Below, one piece after another: positions 8,271 to 16,510 of a stretch of DNA of 64,000 nucleotides (position 1 is the stretch's first letter; each line of letters starts with the position of its first letter). The stretch covers positions 806,001-870,000 of the forward strand of contig NZ_PPED02000001.1 of NCBI RefSeq assembly GCF_002899825.2, given 5' to 3'. The position numbers and the translations under genes are program-made. A model generated the notes under the pieces. The model saw nothing but the letters and a program-made list of their open reading frames with translations, had not been told where the DNA came from and did not search any database. Source of the stretch: Chryseobacterium phosphatilyticum. Lineage in GTDB: Bacteria > Bacteroidota > Bacteroidia > Flavobacteriales > Weeksellaceae.

Positions 8271-8870
8271 TTAATCCTTTTTCAACATAATTTTTAAATC
8301 CTTCATTGCTTCTAATACTTGAGCTGCCACTTCATAATCAGTCAGCTTAATCACCAGCTTGCTTAATTCTCTTTTAGATTTTGTGATTTTATAGGTGACA
8401 ATATTTAAATAAGCGATATTATCCTTTCTTTTGGAAATGTCATGGAAAGCTACGACTTTACTCAGATCCCAAAAGTCACCTTCATGAACAGTACGTCCTT
8501 TACCATTCAGTGAATTGATTTTAATATTTTCGCCATCAAACTCAGCACGTAATGACAAATCGTTTCTATCACGGTCAATTCCGTATTCATTGATTTTGGA
8601 TACGATAAAATTCCGGGCTTCCTCCGGTGTTTTATATTTTCCTAAAATATCTACTTTTCCGTTATTGTAAGTGATTTGATATACTTCAGATTTATCTAAA
8701 GAATGGGTAGGCCCATCTGCATTATCCAGTTCTTTATAAGTAATATCCGTAGAACCGATTCCTATAAGTTTAGCATCGAAAGTGCTTCCGTTTTTCTTTG
8801 AAATTCTGTCCTGGGAATAAAAAAGATTCCCTGCTACCAGTAATGGTAAGATGCAATAATTGATTTTCAT
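8271..8870 (-). CDS. Exported protein of unknown function, 199 aa
   Basis: The signal peptide (residues 1-20, ending NLFYSQ) is followed by a segment of the type DAKLIGIGSTDITYKELDNADGP and a KSEVYQITYNNGK stretch. I know this pattern from many uncharacterised exported Bacteroidetes proteins. No lipobox, catalytic motif or membrane helix is seen beyond the signal. It is convergent with the ClC gene, 16 bases apart. The function is unknown. Confidence 0.7.
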   Translation of the reverse strand: MKINYCILPLLVAGNLFYSQDRISKKNGSTFDAKLIGIGSTDITYKELDNADGPTHSLDKSEVYQITYNNGKVDILGKYKTPEEARNFIVSKINEYGIDRDRNDLSLRAEFDGENIKINSLNGKGRTVHEGDFWDLSKVVAFHDISKRKDNIAYLNIVTYKITKSKRELSKLVIKLTDYEVAAQVLEAMKDLKIMLKKD

Positions 8871-9209
8871 TGTATGATAAAATTTGTATTCTGATTAAAA
8901 GTGAAAACCAGAATGCAAAAATCAGTCCTCAACTATAAAAAATTTGTACTATTTATTGATAAAAAAGGCTGATCCTTTTTAAAACCCTGGAAGTCAACAT
9001 CCACAAAGTATAATAAAAATTATTAATACTATTCGTCCACCCTACTCAAAGCAATTATTATTTCTTTCACTCCTTCTCTATATTTTAAATCTTTCCTGAA
9101 TAATGATTAGTGCTCCTATTCTTTCAATTATTACAACAATATTCTTGCATATTACAAATATATTCTCTACTTTTGCACCTCGAAATAATTAACAAATTCA
9201 TTTAACATT
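8871..9209. other. 339-base intergenic region with the rpsF promoter
   Basis: Between two divergent genes. The right end holds the rpsF promoter (9145..9175). A small hairpin (AAAAAGG 8962-8968 / CCTTTTT 8974-8980) of unknown meaning lies near the left end. No S6:S18 leader-binding motif could be recognised; the predicted rpsF leader is under 30 bases. Confidence 0.5.
9145..9175 (+). promoter_or_regulatory. Promoter of the rpsF-rpsR-rplI operon
   Basis: TTG (9145-9147) and TACTTTTG (9168-9175) are separated by 20 bases, a good match to the Bacteroidetes promoter. Transcription should begin near 9182, giving a leader of under 30 bases to the ATG at 9210. Confidence 0.6.
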
Positions 9210-9551
9210 ATGAACAATTACGAAACTGTTTTCATTTTAACTCCCGTTCTATCTGAGTCACAGGTAGAGGAAGCAGTGAACAAGTATGTAGATCTTATCA
9301 AAGAAAAGAACTGCGAAATCGTTGCTAAAGAAAATTGGGGATTAAAAAAATTAGCTTACCCTATCCAATTGAAAAAGAACGGGTTCTATACTTTAATCGA
9401 ATTCAAAGGTGAAGGTACTGTAGTAGCTGATTTAGAATTAGCATTTAAGCGTGACGAGAGAGTAATCCGTTACCTTACTACAAAACTTGACAAGCATGCT
9501 GTTGAGTACGCTGTAACTAGAAGAACTAAAGTAAAAGCAGCTAAAGCTTAA
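9210..9551 (+). CDS. rpsF: 30S ribosomal protein S6
   Basis: This 113-residue protein of the small ribosomal subunit binds S18. The S6 pattern is clear: [21 protein letters not shown] at the N-terminus, [13 protein letters not shown] in the middle and [16 protein letters not shown] near the end. The gene order rpsF-rpsR-rplI confirms it. It is first in the operon, with a good promoter 35 bases upstream. Confidence 0.97.
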   Translation: MNNYETVFILTPVLSESQVEEAVNKYVDLIKEKNCEIVAKENWGLKKLAYPIQLKKNGFYTLIEFKGEGTVVADLELAFKRDERVIRYLTTKLDKHAVEYAVTRRTKVKAAKA

Positions 9552-9583
9552 TTATTAACCCTATTTTTTAAAAAAGACAAGAC

Positions 9584-9886
9584 ATGGCAATAGATGAAAT
9601 GGCTAAACAAGCCTCAGCTGGAGGAGAATCAGAAGTAAAATTCCTTACTCCACTTGATATCAATACAAAATCTGAAAAGAAATATTGTAGATTCAAAAAA
9701 TATGGAATTAAGCACGTTGATTATAAAGATGCTGACTTCTTATTACAGTTTGTGAACGAACAAGGTAAAATTTTACCAAGAAGATACACTGGAACTTCTT
9801 TAAAATACCAAAGAAAAGTTTCTGCTGCTATCAAAAGAGCAAGACACCTTGCTTTACTACCATATGTAGCTGACTTATTGAAATAA
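9584..9886 (+). CDS. rpsR: 30S ribosomal protein S18
   Basis: This 100-residue S18 is slightly long for the family, with an N-terminal extension of about 25 residues ([17 protein letters not shown]). The conserved core is [26 protein letters not shown] and [33 protein letters not shown]. It binds S6 and 16S rRNA. It lies 32 bases after rpsF and before a strong intercistronic hairpin (9902..9927). Confidence 0.97.
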   Translation: MAIDEMAKQASAGGESEVKFLTPLDINTKSEKKYCRFKKYGIKHVDYKDADFLLQFVNEQGKILPRRYTGTSLKYQRKVSAAIKRARHLALLPYVADLLK

Positions 9887-9901
9887 GACAAAAAAATAAA
9901 T

Positions 9902-9978
9902 AAAAGAAGAGAGCGATCTCTTCTTTTGTTGCTGAATAAATAATTAATTCTAACTTGATTTTAGACAATTCTAAAATC
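9902..9978 (+). promoter_or_regulatory. Two hairpins between rpsR and rplI
   Basis: The first is a perfect 11-bp stem (AAAAGAAGAGA 9902-9912, loop GCGA, TCTCTTCTTTT 9917-9927). The second is an 8-bp stem (GATTTTAG 9957-9964 / CTAAAATC 9971-9978) that ends 18 bases before the rplI ATG. The first resembles a terminator but lacks a following T-run, so it could be an attenuator, a processing site or a stabilising 3' end. The second could cover the rplI leader. No protein-binding motif is recognised. Confidence 0.45.
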
Positions 9979-9996
9979 TAAAAAAGGACAACAACA

Positions 9997-10500
9997 ATGG
10001 AAATTATCCTAAAAAAAGACGTAGAAAACTTAGGACTTGAGTTTGATACAGTAAACGTAAAGCCAGGTTATGCTAGAAACTTCCTGATTCCTCAAGGAAT
10101 TGCACTTTTAGCTACCCCAAAAAACAAAGCTGCTTTAGAAGCTACATTAGAAGCTAGAAAAGAAGAAGAAGCTAAATTAATCGCTACTGCTAACGCTGTA
10201 GTTGATCAATTGAAGAAAGTTTCTATTACTATTCCTGCAAAAGTAGGTACTGGTGATAAATTATTCGGATCTATCAATAATGCTGACCTAGCTGCTGCTC
10301 TAGAAAAAGCTGGAGTTTCTGTAGAGAAAAAATATATCAAAATTCCTGGTAACACGATCAAGAGAACTGGTAAATTTACTGCTCTTATCAGACTTCACAG
10401 AAATGTTGAGTACAACTACGAATTCGACATCGTTTCTGATGCTCCGGTTGTAGCTGCACCTGCTGCTAAGAAGGAAGAAGTTAAATCTGAAGAAGCTTAA
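9997..10500 (+). CDS. rplI: 50S ribosomal protein L9
   Basis: The 167 residues match L9: N-terminal MEIILKKDVENLGLEFDTVNVKPGYARNFLIPQGIA (rRNA-binding domain), a long connecting helix rich in Glu/Ala (about 45-75) and a C-terminal domain with GTGDKLFGSI and VSVEKKYIKIPG. A lysine/alanine/glutamate tail of about 20 residues (APAAKKEEVKSEEA) is extra compared with the classical 149-residue L9. It is the last gene of the operon and is followed by a terminator. Confidence 0.97.
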   Translation: MEIILKKDVENLGLEFDTVNVKPGYARNFLIPQGIALLATPKNKAALEATLEARKEEEAKLIATANAVVDQLKKVSITIPAKVGTGDKLFGSINNADLAAALEKAGVSVEKKYIKIPGNTIKRTGKFTALIRLHRNVEYNYEFDIVSDAPVVAAPAAKKEEVKSEEA

Positions 10501-10530
10501 TAAGCAACTGAGATTTTCTCACCATACAAG

Positions 10531-10559
10531 ACCACTTCAAATTTTGAAGTGGTTTTTTT
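10531..10559 (+). terminator. Terminator of the rpsF-rpsR-rplI operon
   Basis: An 11-bp perfect stem (ACCACTTCAAA / TTTGAAGTGGT) is followed by a run of T. It lies 30 bases after the rplI stop. Confidence 0.85.
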
Positions 10560-10589
10560 GTATATAGTTCGGAAAGATTATGCATAGAC

Positions 10590-10636
10590 TACCCCGTCTT
10601 TTTGCTTTGCAAAAAAAAACTTCTTCAGGAAGGGGA
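10590..10636. repeat. Hairpin-forming intergenic element (CCCC...GGGG type)
   Basis: CCCC (10592-10595) and GGGG (10632-10635) bracket an inner stem of the form TTTTTGC-TTT-GCAAAAA and a small CTTC/GAAG hairpin. I recall similar CACCCCGTC... elements scattered between genes in Chryseobacterium. A single copy is seen here. Confidence 0.35.
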
Positions 10637-10725
10637 ATGTAGGAAATCTTAACTATTATTACTTGTTAAATGAGCTTTTTCTTAGCCTGCATGCAGTGAA
10701 AAATCTTATCCAGCATTATAAAACT

Positions 10726-10762
10726 CGTTACCACGTAACCCGTAACCCGTAACCCGCAACCC
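10726..10762. repeat. Tandem heptamer CGTAACC
   Basis: Three exact head-to-tail copies of CGTAACC (10734-10754) are followed by CGCAACC and preceded by a diverged CGTTACC-like copy. It lies at the 3' side of the AraC-type gene. Similar short-period tracts occur in several other gaps of this window. Confidence 0.6.
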
Positions 10763-10776
10763 TAATACTCTCCCAC

Positions 10777-11580
10777 TTACGCATCTCCCCTCAACTTATG
10801 CTGGTATTCTGTAGGTGCGACTCCGATTACCTTTTTGAAGATATTGCTAAAAGAAGACAAACTATTATACCCCACCATCATCGCTATTTCATACATATTA
10901 TACTTTTCTTCAAGCATCAGCTCAAGGGAACGGGTAATCCTTAAAGCACGCAGAAAACGAACGTAATTCATCCCCAAAGTCTCTTTAAACCTTCTGGAAA
11001 GAGTCCTGGTACTCATTCCGAATTCCTTTGCTGTAGACTCAATTGTAAGAGGTTTTTCCAGGTTGTCATGAATGTACCTGGCAATTTTAAGCAAGGTTTC
11101 ATCTTTGGGAAAGGGATGCTGAACCGGAAATGCTAGTTTTTTATCTCTTTTCTCAGGCAGAATGCCTTTTAATGCCTTAAGAAAATAATATTTAGAACCA
11201 TCATTTTTTGTAATTTTCCCATTCCATTCTTTTGTATATAAAATCATCTCCCTCAGCAGATCATTGACTGAATAAATATTAATTTCATCAAAAAAGCCAT
11301 TATGATCATCTTCTTTTTTAAAATAAAAATTATATAAATCTACCTTAGGGCTGGTAGAAAAAAGATAATGAGGGGTTCCCGCTGGAATCCACATAAAACA
11401 TCTTGCCGGAAGATACCAGTGTTTCAGATCGGTAAAAACATGCACAATACCACCTTCTGCATATACCAATTGAGCAGAACTATGGTAATGAATCTCTGTG
11501 GTAATATTTCCCGTAAGTACATGATAAACGTAAAACTCCGCATCTTCATCTTCTACGTCTTTAAAATGGCTGTCATTCAT
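10777..11580 (-). CDS. AraC family transcriptional regulator
   Basis: This 267-residue regulator has an N-terminal cupin-like sensor domain (about 15-110, HVFTDLKHWYLPARCFMWIPAGTPH) and a C-terminal AraC/XylS double helix-turn-helix (about 165-263; TIESTAKEFGMSTRTLSRRFKETLGMNYVRFLRALRI, then YEIAMMVGYNSLSSFSNIFKKVIGVAPTEYQ). It is divergent from the TolC/HlyD/MFS efflux genes with 136 bases between, so it is the natural candidate to control them. The effector is unknown. Confidence 0.93.
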   Translation of the reverse strand: MNDSHFKDVEDEDAEFYVYHVLTGNITTEIHYHSSAQLVYAEGGIVHVFTDLKHWYLPARCFMWIPAGTPHYLFSTSPKVDLYNFYFKKEDDHNGFFDEINIYSVNDLLREMILYTKEWNGKITKNDGSKYYFLKALKGILPEKRDKKLAFPVQHPFPKDETLLKIARYIHDNLEKPLTIESTAKEFGMSTRTLSRRFKETLGMNYVRFLRALRITRSLELMLEEKYNMYEIAMMVGYNSLSSFSNIFKKVIGVAPTEYQHKLRGDA

Positions 11581-11667
11581 GAAATAAAGATAAGAAGATT
11601 TTTTAGATTGGCGTAAATGAGCAAATCTTTTTCTTGTTTCACAAATCGTGTCCGGTTCTTGTCGTCG

Positions 11668-11675
11668 TAACTTTG
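11668..11675 (+). promoter_or_regulatory. Bacteroidetes -7 element before the efflux genes
   Basis: TAACTTTG matches TAnnTTTG and lies 42 bases before the TolC-family ATG. The upstream TTTG is not evident at the expected spacing, which would fit a promoter that needs an activator such as the divergent AraC protein. Confidence 0.4.
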
Positions 11676-11716
11676 CCCTATCAAAATCAATTTGGCAAAA
11701 ATCTTTTAATTAATTT

Positions 11717-13051
11717 ATGAATATGATATTTAACGCATGCAGATATCTGTGCATTGCGTTGTGCTTATTATTGAGCAATCTTTTTTACACACAGATGATC
11801 GATTACCAGCATCTTGGCTTGCAACAGGCTGTAGAGATTGGGCTACAAAACAACAAAAACATCAAAATAAGTCATCTTAAACAGGAAATGTCCGTTACCA
11901 AAGAGAAAGATCTCAAAATGGAAAAACTACCGGATATTGAGTTTCATACCAGCTACATGCAGGTGACCAACCTTTATCAGCATCAGGACGGTATTTTCAA
12001 TAAGGCAACAACATACAATGCCATCAATGCAATGTATGACTTTACCTTATCGGCTTCTATTCCGGTGTATATGGGCGGAAAAATCAGGAACACTGAGAAA
12101 AAAGCCACTATTGATACGGAAATCTCCTCTTTAAGAACCCATCTGGATGAAAGACAGCTCAAGATGGAAATCATTACTGCTTTCCTACAAATCCATCATT
12201 TAAAAGAGCAGCAGCATCTTATTCATGATAAAATGAAGGAAGATTCGGTCAACATCAAACAGGTAAAAGCTTTAAAAGCTAATGGCGTGGTAACGGTAAA
12301 CGAAGTTTTGAGAACATCATTACAGCTTTCCAATCACAAAATGAGCTGGACAGAACTGGATAATGATATTCAAATAGCTGAACATAAGCTGAAAACTATT
12401 CTTGCTCTTCCGGAAAATCAGGAAATGCATGTCAGCACGGAAGATCTTATTTCTGATAAAACTACAATACCGTTCGTTGATGAATTGACGGAAACCGCTT
12501 TAAACAAAAATGAGTCAGTTGGGATTACCCACAAAAATCTTTCTCTCAAAGAGCTGGATCAAAAGATAACAAAAGCTAATTACCTGCCTAAAATTACCGC
12601 AGGCGGAGAATATTTTTTAAAATACCCGAATATGATGTTCTTTCCTCCCGAACCCTATGCTTATCGCCTTGGTATGATTGGAATGAATCTTACCTATCCT
12701 ATCGAAAACCTGTACAAAAACAAGTTTAAAATGCAGGAAGCCAGAGAGAATATTGATCTTGCAAAACTTCAGATCGAAGAGAACGAGGAAAAAATCAGAC
12801 ATAATGTATATGAAGCGTATAAAAAGTTTGAAGAAACTGATCAGAAAGTAAGCATAGCAGAAGAAGCCATTAATCAGGCTAAGGAAAATTACCGTATAGT
12901 AAAAACAAAATACGCCAATAAGCTAAGCCTTATAACTGAACTTATTGATGCAGACAATGCCTATCTGGAAGCAGAATCTAATCTTATTTCCGTAAAAATT
13001 AACAGACAACTCAAATACTATCAACTCCAATATACGATTGGAAACTTATAA
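11717..13051 (+). CDS. TolC family outer-membrane efflux protein
   Basis: This 444-residue outer-membrane factor has a signal peptide (about 1-25, ending LFYTQ). Two repeated OEP segments with long coiled helices (LQQAVEIGLQNNKNIKIS; later LDQKITKANYLPKITAGGEYF and a heptad-rich stretch from about 330 to 420) end in VKINRQLKYYQLQYTIGNL. Such proteins form the trimeric channel of tripartite pumps. The next gene, an HlyD-type adaptor, starts five bases after its stop, so the two are made together; an MFS pump follows. Confidence 0.9.
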   Translation: MNMIFNACRYLCIALCLLLSNLFYTQMIDYQHLGLQQAVEIGLQNNKNIKISHLKQEMSVTKEKDLKMEKLPDIEFHTSYMQVTNLYQHQDGIFNKATTYNAINAMYDFTLSASIPVYMGGKIRNTEKKATIDTEISSLRTHLDERQLKMEIITAFLQIHHLKEQQHLIHDKMKEDSVNIKQVKALKANGVVTVNEVLRTSLQLSNHKMSWTELDNDIQIAEHKLKTILALPENQEMHVSTEDLISDKTTIPFVDELTETALNKNESVGITHKNLSLKELDQKITKANYLPKITAGGEYFLKYPNMMFFPPEPYAYRLGMIGMNLTYPIENLYKNKFKMQEARENIDLAKLQIEENEEKIRHNVYEAYKKFEETDQKVSIAEEAINQAKENYRIVKTKYANKLSLITELIDADNAYLEAESNLISVKINRQLKYYQLQYTIGNL

Positions 13052-13055
13052 AACT

Positions 13056-14102
13056 ATGGCACAGAAACAACTGACACAAAAGGAAAAAAGAATCAATAAG
13101 ACGATTAGTTTACTCGCCTGGATTCTGATCATCAGCGGCGTCACAGGAATGATAAGTTTTTATCTTTTTTCAAGAAAAAATGTGACTACTAATGATGCAC
13201 AGATCGAGCAATATATCACACCTGTCTCCAGTAAGGTTTCAGGGTTTATTAAAGCAATAAAATTCAACGAAAATCAATTCGTTCACAAAGGGGATACTTT
13301 AATTGTCATAGACAACAGAGAATTTGTCAATCAGGTTCATATGGCAGAAGCCAGTCTGAATGCCAATACGGAGAGCATTACAACGATCCAAAGCAGTGTC
13401 AATACAAAAGAAAGTGACACAAAAATAATTGATGCAAAGATTGCCTCGGCAAAAATTGATATCTGGAGAACTGAGCAGGATTTTAAAAGATATAAAAACC
13501 TGCTGGCAGAAGATGCTGCCACCGAACAGGAATTCGAAAACGTAAAAGCTTCTTATGAACAATCTAAAGCCAATATGCTGGCATTGGAACAACAAAAAAA
13601 TGCAGTAAGAGCCGGAGCCAATGAACAACAAACTAAAGTGGCTCCAGCCAAAAGTCAGATTCAACAAAGTTCTGCCAGTCTGAATAATGCCAGATTATTC
13701 CTTTCCTATACGATCATTACCGCGCCATACGATGGATGGGTGGGAAAAAAAATAATCCAGGAAGGTCAACTGATCAAGGAAGGTCAGGCTTTGGTACAAA
13801 TAGTAAGTAAAGAAAAATGGATTATCGCCAACTATAAAGAAACTCAACTTGGACAAATTGATCAGCAACAGGAAATAATCATTACTGCCGATGCCTATCC
13901 GGGTATTGAGTTCAAAGGAAAGATTGTTTCTGTCTCCCCTGCCTCGGGGTCCCAGTTTTCTTTGATAAAGCCAGACAATGCAACTGGAAACTTCGTGAAA
14001 ATCGAGCAGAGATTCCCTGTGAAAATTATTCTTGAAGCCAATAAAGACAATGAGAAACTACTCTCAGGAATGAATGTTCTGGTGAGTGCGAAGAAGATTT
14101 AG
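13056..14102 (+). CDS. HlyD/EmrA family membrane fusion (adaptor) protein
   Basis: The periplasmic adaptor of a tripartite pump, 348 residues. It has a cytoplasmic tail, one membrane helix (about 20-40), a biotinyl-lipoyl half (SSKVSGFIKAIKFNENQFVHKGDTLIVID), a long coiled-coil hairpin (about 90-205) with the second lipoyl half after it (FLSYTIITAPYDGWVGKKIIQEGQLI), then a beta-barrel domain. The ATG at 13056 is preferred over an in-frame TTG at 13038 that overlaps the tolC-like gene. The EmrA-like layout and the following MFS gene argue for drug or metabolite efflux. Confidence 0.92.
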   Translation: MAQKQLTQKEKRINKTISLLAWILIISGVTGMISFYLFSRKNVTTNDAQIEQYITPVSSKVSGFIKAIKFNENQFVHKGDTLIVIDNREFVNQVHMAEASLNANTESITTIQSSVNTKESDTKIIDAKIASAKIDIWRTEQDFKRYKNLLAEDAATEQEFENVKASYEQSKANMLALEQQKNAVRAGANEQQTKVAPAKSQIQQSSASLNNARLFLSYTIITAPYDGWVGKKIIQEGQLIKEGQALVQIVSKEKWIIANYKETQLGQIDQQQEIIITADAYPGIEFKGKIVSVSPASGSQFSLIKPDNATGNFVKIEQRFPVKIILEANKDNEKLLSGMNVLVSAKKI

Positions 14103-14210
14103 CCTTAAAGTGAGAGTATTTGAAGGTATTAGAGTACAAAAATATCAGGTTGTAGTATCATTTTTAAATTAACTCATTGTTAAATCTTCAAATTAAAATT
14201 ATTTTTTTTC

Positions 14211-14311
14211 GCGAAAAGACAAGACCGCAAGATAGCAAATCTGCCATTTTTTTTCTTATGCACTTTTGCCATTTTACCTTTTACATTACTTCCTGCCTTT
14301 TGTCTTTTCGC
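14211..14311. repeat. Inverted repeat in the gap before the MFS gene
   Basis: GCGAAAAGACAA (14211-14222) recurs exactly in reverse complement as TTGTCTTTTCGC (14300-14311), with 77 bases between. The interior is a pyrimidine-rich degenerate tract (CTTTTGCC, TTTTACC, CTGCCTTT). Together these suggest a mobile or recombining intergenic element rather than a regulatory site. Confidence 0.4.
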
Positions 14312-14392
14312 ATTTTATATTTCAGGTGAAATTGCAAAACTGCTGATTTGCCCGTCTGCTTTCTGAGCATTCTTAACCCCCTTCCATAATCT

Positions 14393-15955
14393 ATGCAACA
14401 CAATACAGTTTATCATAAATGGTTACCACAATGGTTGAAATTGCCTCTTCTTATCCTGGCATTATTTCCGCACATCATGTTGTTGTCATTGCTGCATTCC
14501 AATAGTGCCTTCACGTCTTCTTTTATGGATGTGGATTCGGATGACATTCAATACTTAATGATGTTGATGTATGGAACGTTTGTAGTGACCCTTTTGGTTT
14601 TACAGCGGTTTATGTCTTATTTCAGTGTAAAGTATTATGTCCTGCTGATGTCTTCCGTTTCCGTGATTCTTCTCTATATTTTATCCGTCACCAATGATTA
14701 TCATGTGATTCTGGTGATCCGGTTTTTAGAAGGATTCTTCGGACTGTTGGAAGGAGCCATATTCCTGCCTTTAATCATAGCAGAATTAAAAACAAAACAT
14801 GCCAAGGTTATCGCTTATCTTTTCATGTATTCACTCATGCTTACGGGAGGAACTGTGACTACAACGCTACTCAAATCAAGTATTCAGGATTATGACTATC
14901 AACATATGATCCTGATGATGGCATATTTTCATATTTTTGTTCTGATTCTGGGTTTTCTTATTTTCAACAAAAATCGTTTTTTTCCAAAAAAACCATTATA
15001 TCAGATGGACATTCCAAGCTGGTTTTTGCTATGGGTTTGTCTTCAATCCGGAGCCTATGCTATCGTGTATGGAAAAAGACTGATGTGGCTTGAGTCTGAC
15101 ACGATCATTATCTGTCTATTTATATTTCTGATTTCCGGAGGTCTATTTATGTTGAAACAAAGGAATTCAAAACGTCCTTTATTCCATTATGAAGTTTTCA
15201 GTTCCAAAAATGTGATTGTGGGAATGATTCTTTTCTTTATCTTCTATCTTATTCGTTCCGGATTAAATAATGTTTACAGTATTATGGCGACAGTCTGGAA
15301 ATGGCCATGGGATTATATCGTAAACATCCAGTACTGGAATGTGGCAGGAACATTGATTGGAGTATTTCTGTCAGCAGTTTGTCTTGTTCGGGGTATTTCT
15401 TCCAGAATTGTGTTCTTTACAGGGTTTTTCCTACTGGCGATAGATTGTGCCTGGTTTACCTATACCTTTTATCCGGACACTACACTTTCTACCATCTGTC
15501 CGCCATTATTCCTCCAGGGAGTAGCACAGGGATTATTATTTACTCCTCTGGTATTTTTTCTTATTTCCGGTATGCCTGAAGAGTATGTAGCTAATGCCAG
15601 TGCAATGGGAACCACTACCCGCTTCTGGGCAACGGCAATTGGATATGCTTTAATGCAAAATGTAATGTTATTTTTAACGTTAAAGCATTCCGATGTTTTA
15701 AGCTTTACTCTTACGGACACCAATCCTGTTTTTTACAGTCAATGGAATCAGGTTTTTGGTGCTCAGATTTCAAAATTGCCGGTAAATGAATCCTTATCGA
15801 TGACCGCGGGAGCTTTTAAAACAAAAATAACCGCCCAATCTATTCTCCTTTCCAATATGGAGATTTTTACAGGATTATTCTGGCTGGCATTCATAACTGC
15901 TCTTCTTTTGCTGCTTTATCACCCGGTAAAAATAGCAGTCAGGAATATTATGTAA
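14393..15955 (+). CDS. MFS transporter (14-helix, EmrB/DHA2-like)
   Basis: This 520-residue inner-membrane protein has about 14 hydrophobic helices, the number expected for DHA2 drug-H+ antiporters. It starts HKWLPQWLKLPLLILALFPHI, carries a large central loop-poor core and ends LLLLYHPVKIAVRNIM. The position after TolC- and HlyD-type genes makes it the likely pump of the same tripartite system, although 290 bases of repeat-containing sequence separate it from the adaptor gene. Substrate unknown. Confidence 0.8.
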   Translation: MQHNTVYHKWLPQWLKLPLLILALFPHIMLLSLLHSNSAFTSSFMDVDSDDIQYLMMLMYGTFVVTLLVLQRFMSYFSVKYYVLLMSSVSVILLYILSVTNDYHVILVIRFLEGFFGLLEGAIFLPLIIAELKTKHAKVIAYLFMYSLMLTGGTVTTTLLKSSIQDYDYQHMILMMAYFHIFVLILGFLIFNKNRFFPKKPLYQMDIPSWFLLWVCLQSGAYAIVYGKRLMWLESDTIIICLFIFLISGGLFMLKQRNSKRPLFHYEVFSSKNVIVGMILFFIFYLIRSGLNNVYSIMATVWKWPWDYIVNIQYWNVAGTLIGVFLSAVCLVRGISSRIVFFTGFFLLAIDCAWFTYTFYPDTTLSTICPPLFLQGVAQGLLFTPLVFFLISGMPEEYVANASAMGTTTRFWATAIGYALMQNVMLFLTLKHSDVLSFTLTDTNPVFYSQWNQVFGAQISKLPVNESLSMTAGAFKTKITAQSILLSNMEIFTGLFWLAFITALLLLLYHPVKIAVRNIM

Positions 15956-16510
15956 GAAAGAAAAGAGACAGGATAATGGAAGTTATTGAAGTCCTAAATA
16001 AACAATGGATTCGGTTAAGGAAATTTCATATTTTAACGCAATGTCCGTAAAGACTTAGTATTATCTCCTTTTAAAACGCTAGTAAAGGCCTACCATTCAG
16101 CAAAAGCTATCATTTAAAGTCCCTGCTGAACGAAGTGCCTCTGCAAACGAAAATAAAACTGTAATGAAATGATCTTAGCGATCGTAGCGTTTAAATTATT
16201 TTTAATGTTCGCGAACTATAGGAAGAGAGTGTATATCCTATGAATTCGGTTAAGATTTTTTTTATGGTAATGCGGTTTTTAAAGGTTTGAAATATCGAAT
16301 GATTTTTCAATATAGGGCACAGTTTAAACATTAACTAATTTTTTTAAATTAAAACTAATCATAGCAAATTCTATAAAAATTACCAGTATTTCCCTAACGT
16401 CAAAAAGAAACTTCCAGCTTCGGGCTCCCATCTTCCAGCTTCACGCTTCACGCACTTTGGCCAGCTTATTGTTGCTTGTTTTTCACTGCAATATCAAAAA
16501 AAGCTATCAT
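15956..16510. other. 555-base intergenic region
   Basis: No supported gene. The first 430 bases show no convincing frame or promoter. The last part (16405-16455) is a pyrimidine-biased degenerate repeat with three copies of CTTCCAGCTTC or CTTCACGCTTC type, like tracts elsewhere in the window. No terminator hairpin was found for the MFS gene. Confidence 0.5.
16405..16455. repeat. Degenerate CTTCCAGCTTC/CTTCACGC tract
   Basis: Short units (CTTCCAGCTTC, CTTCCAGCTTC, ACGCTTC, ACGCAC) follow each other just upstream of the aldehyde dehydrogenase gene. A related tract (TTCCATCTTCCATTCTCC) is found near 27330-27350. Confidence 0.45.

Noticed and set aside
16461-16480. TTGGCCAGCTTATTGTTGC as a sigma-54 promoter
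   Set aside because: The spacing between the GG and GC doublets is 13 bases instead of 10.
16457-16510. Upstream TTG start of the aldehyde dehydrogenase
   Set aside because: The added 18 residues derive from the repeat-like tract and look like an accidental hydrophobic stretch; class 3 enzymes start like the ATG at 16511.
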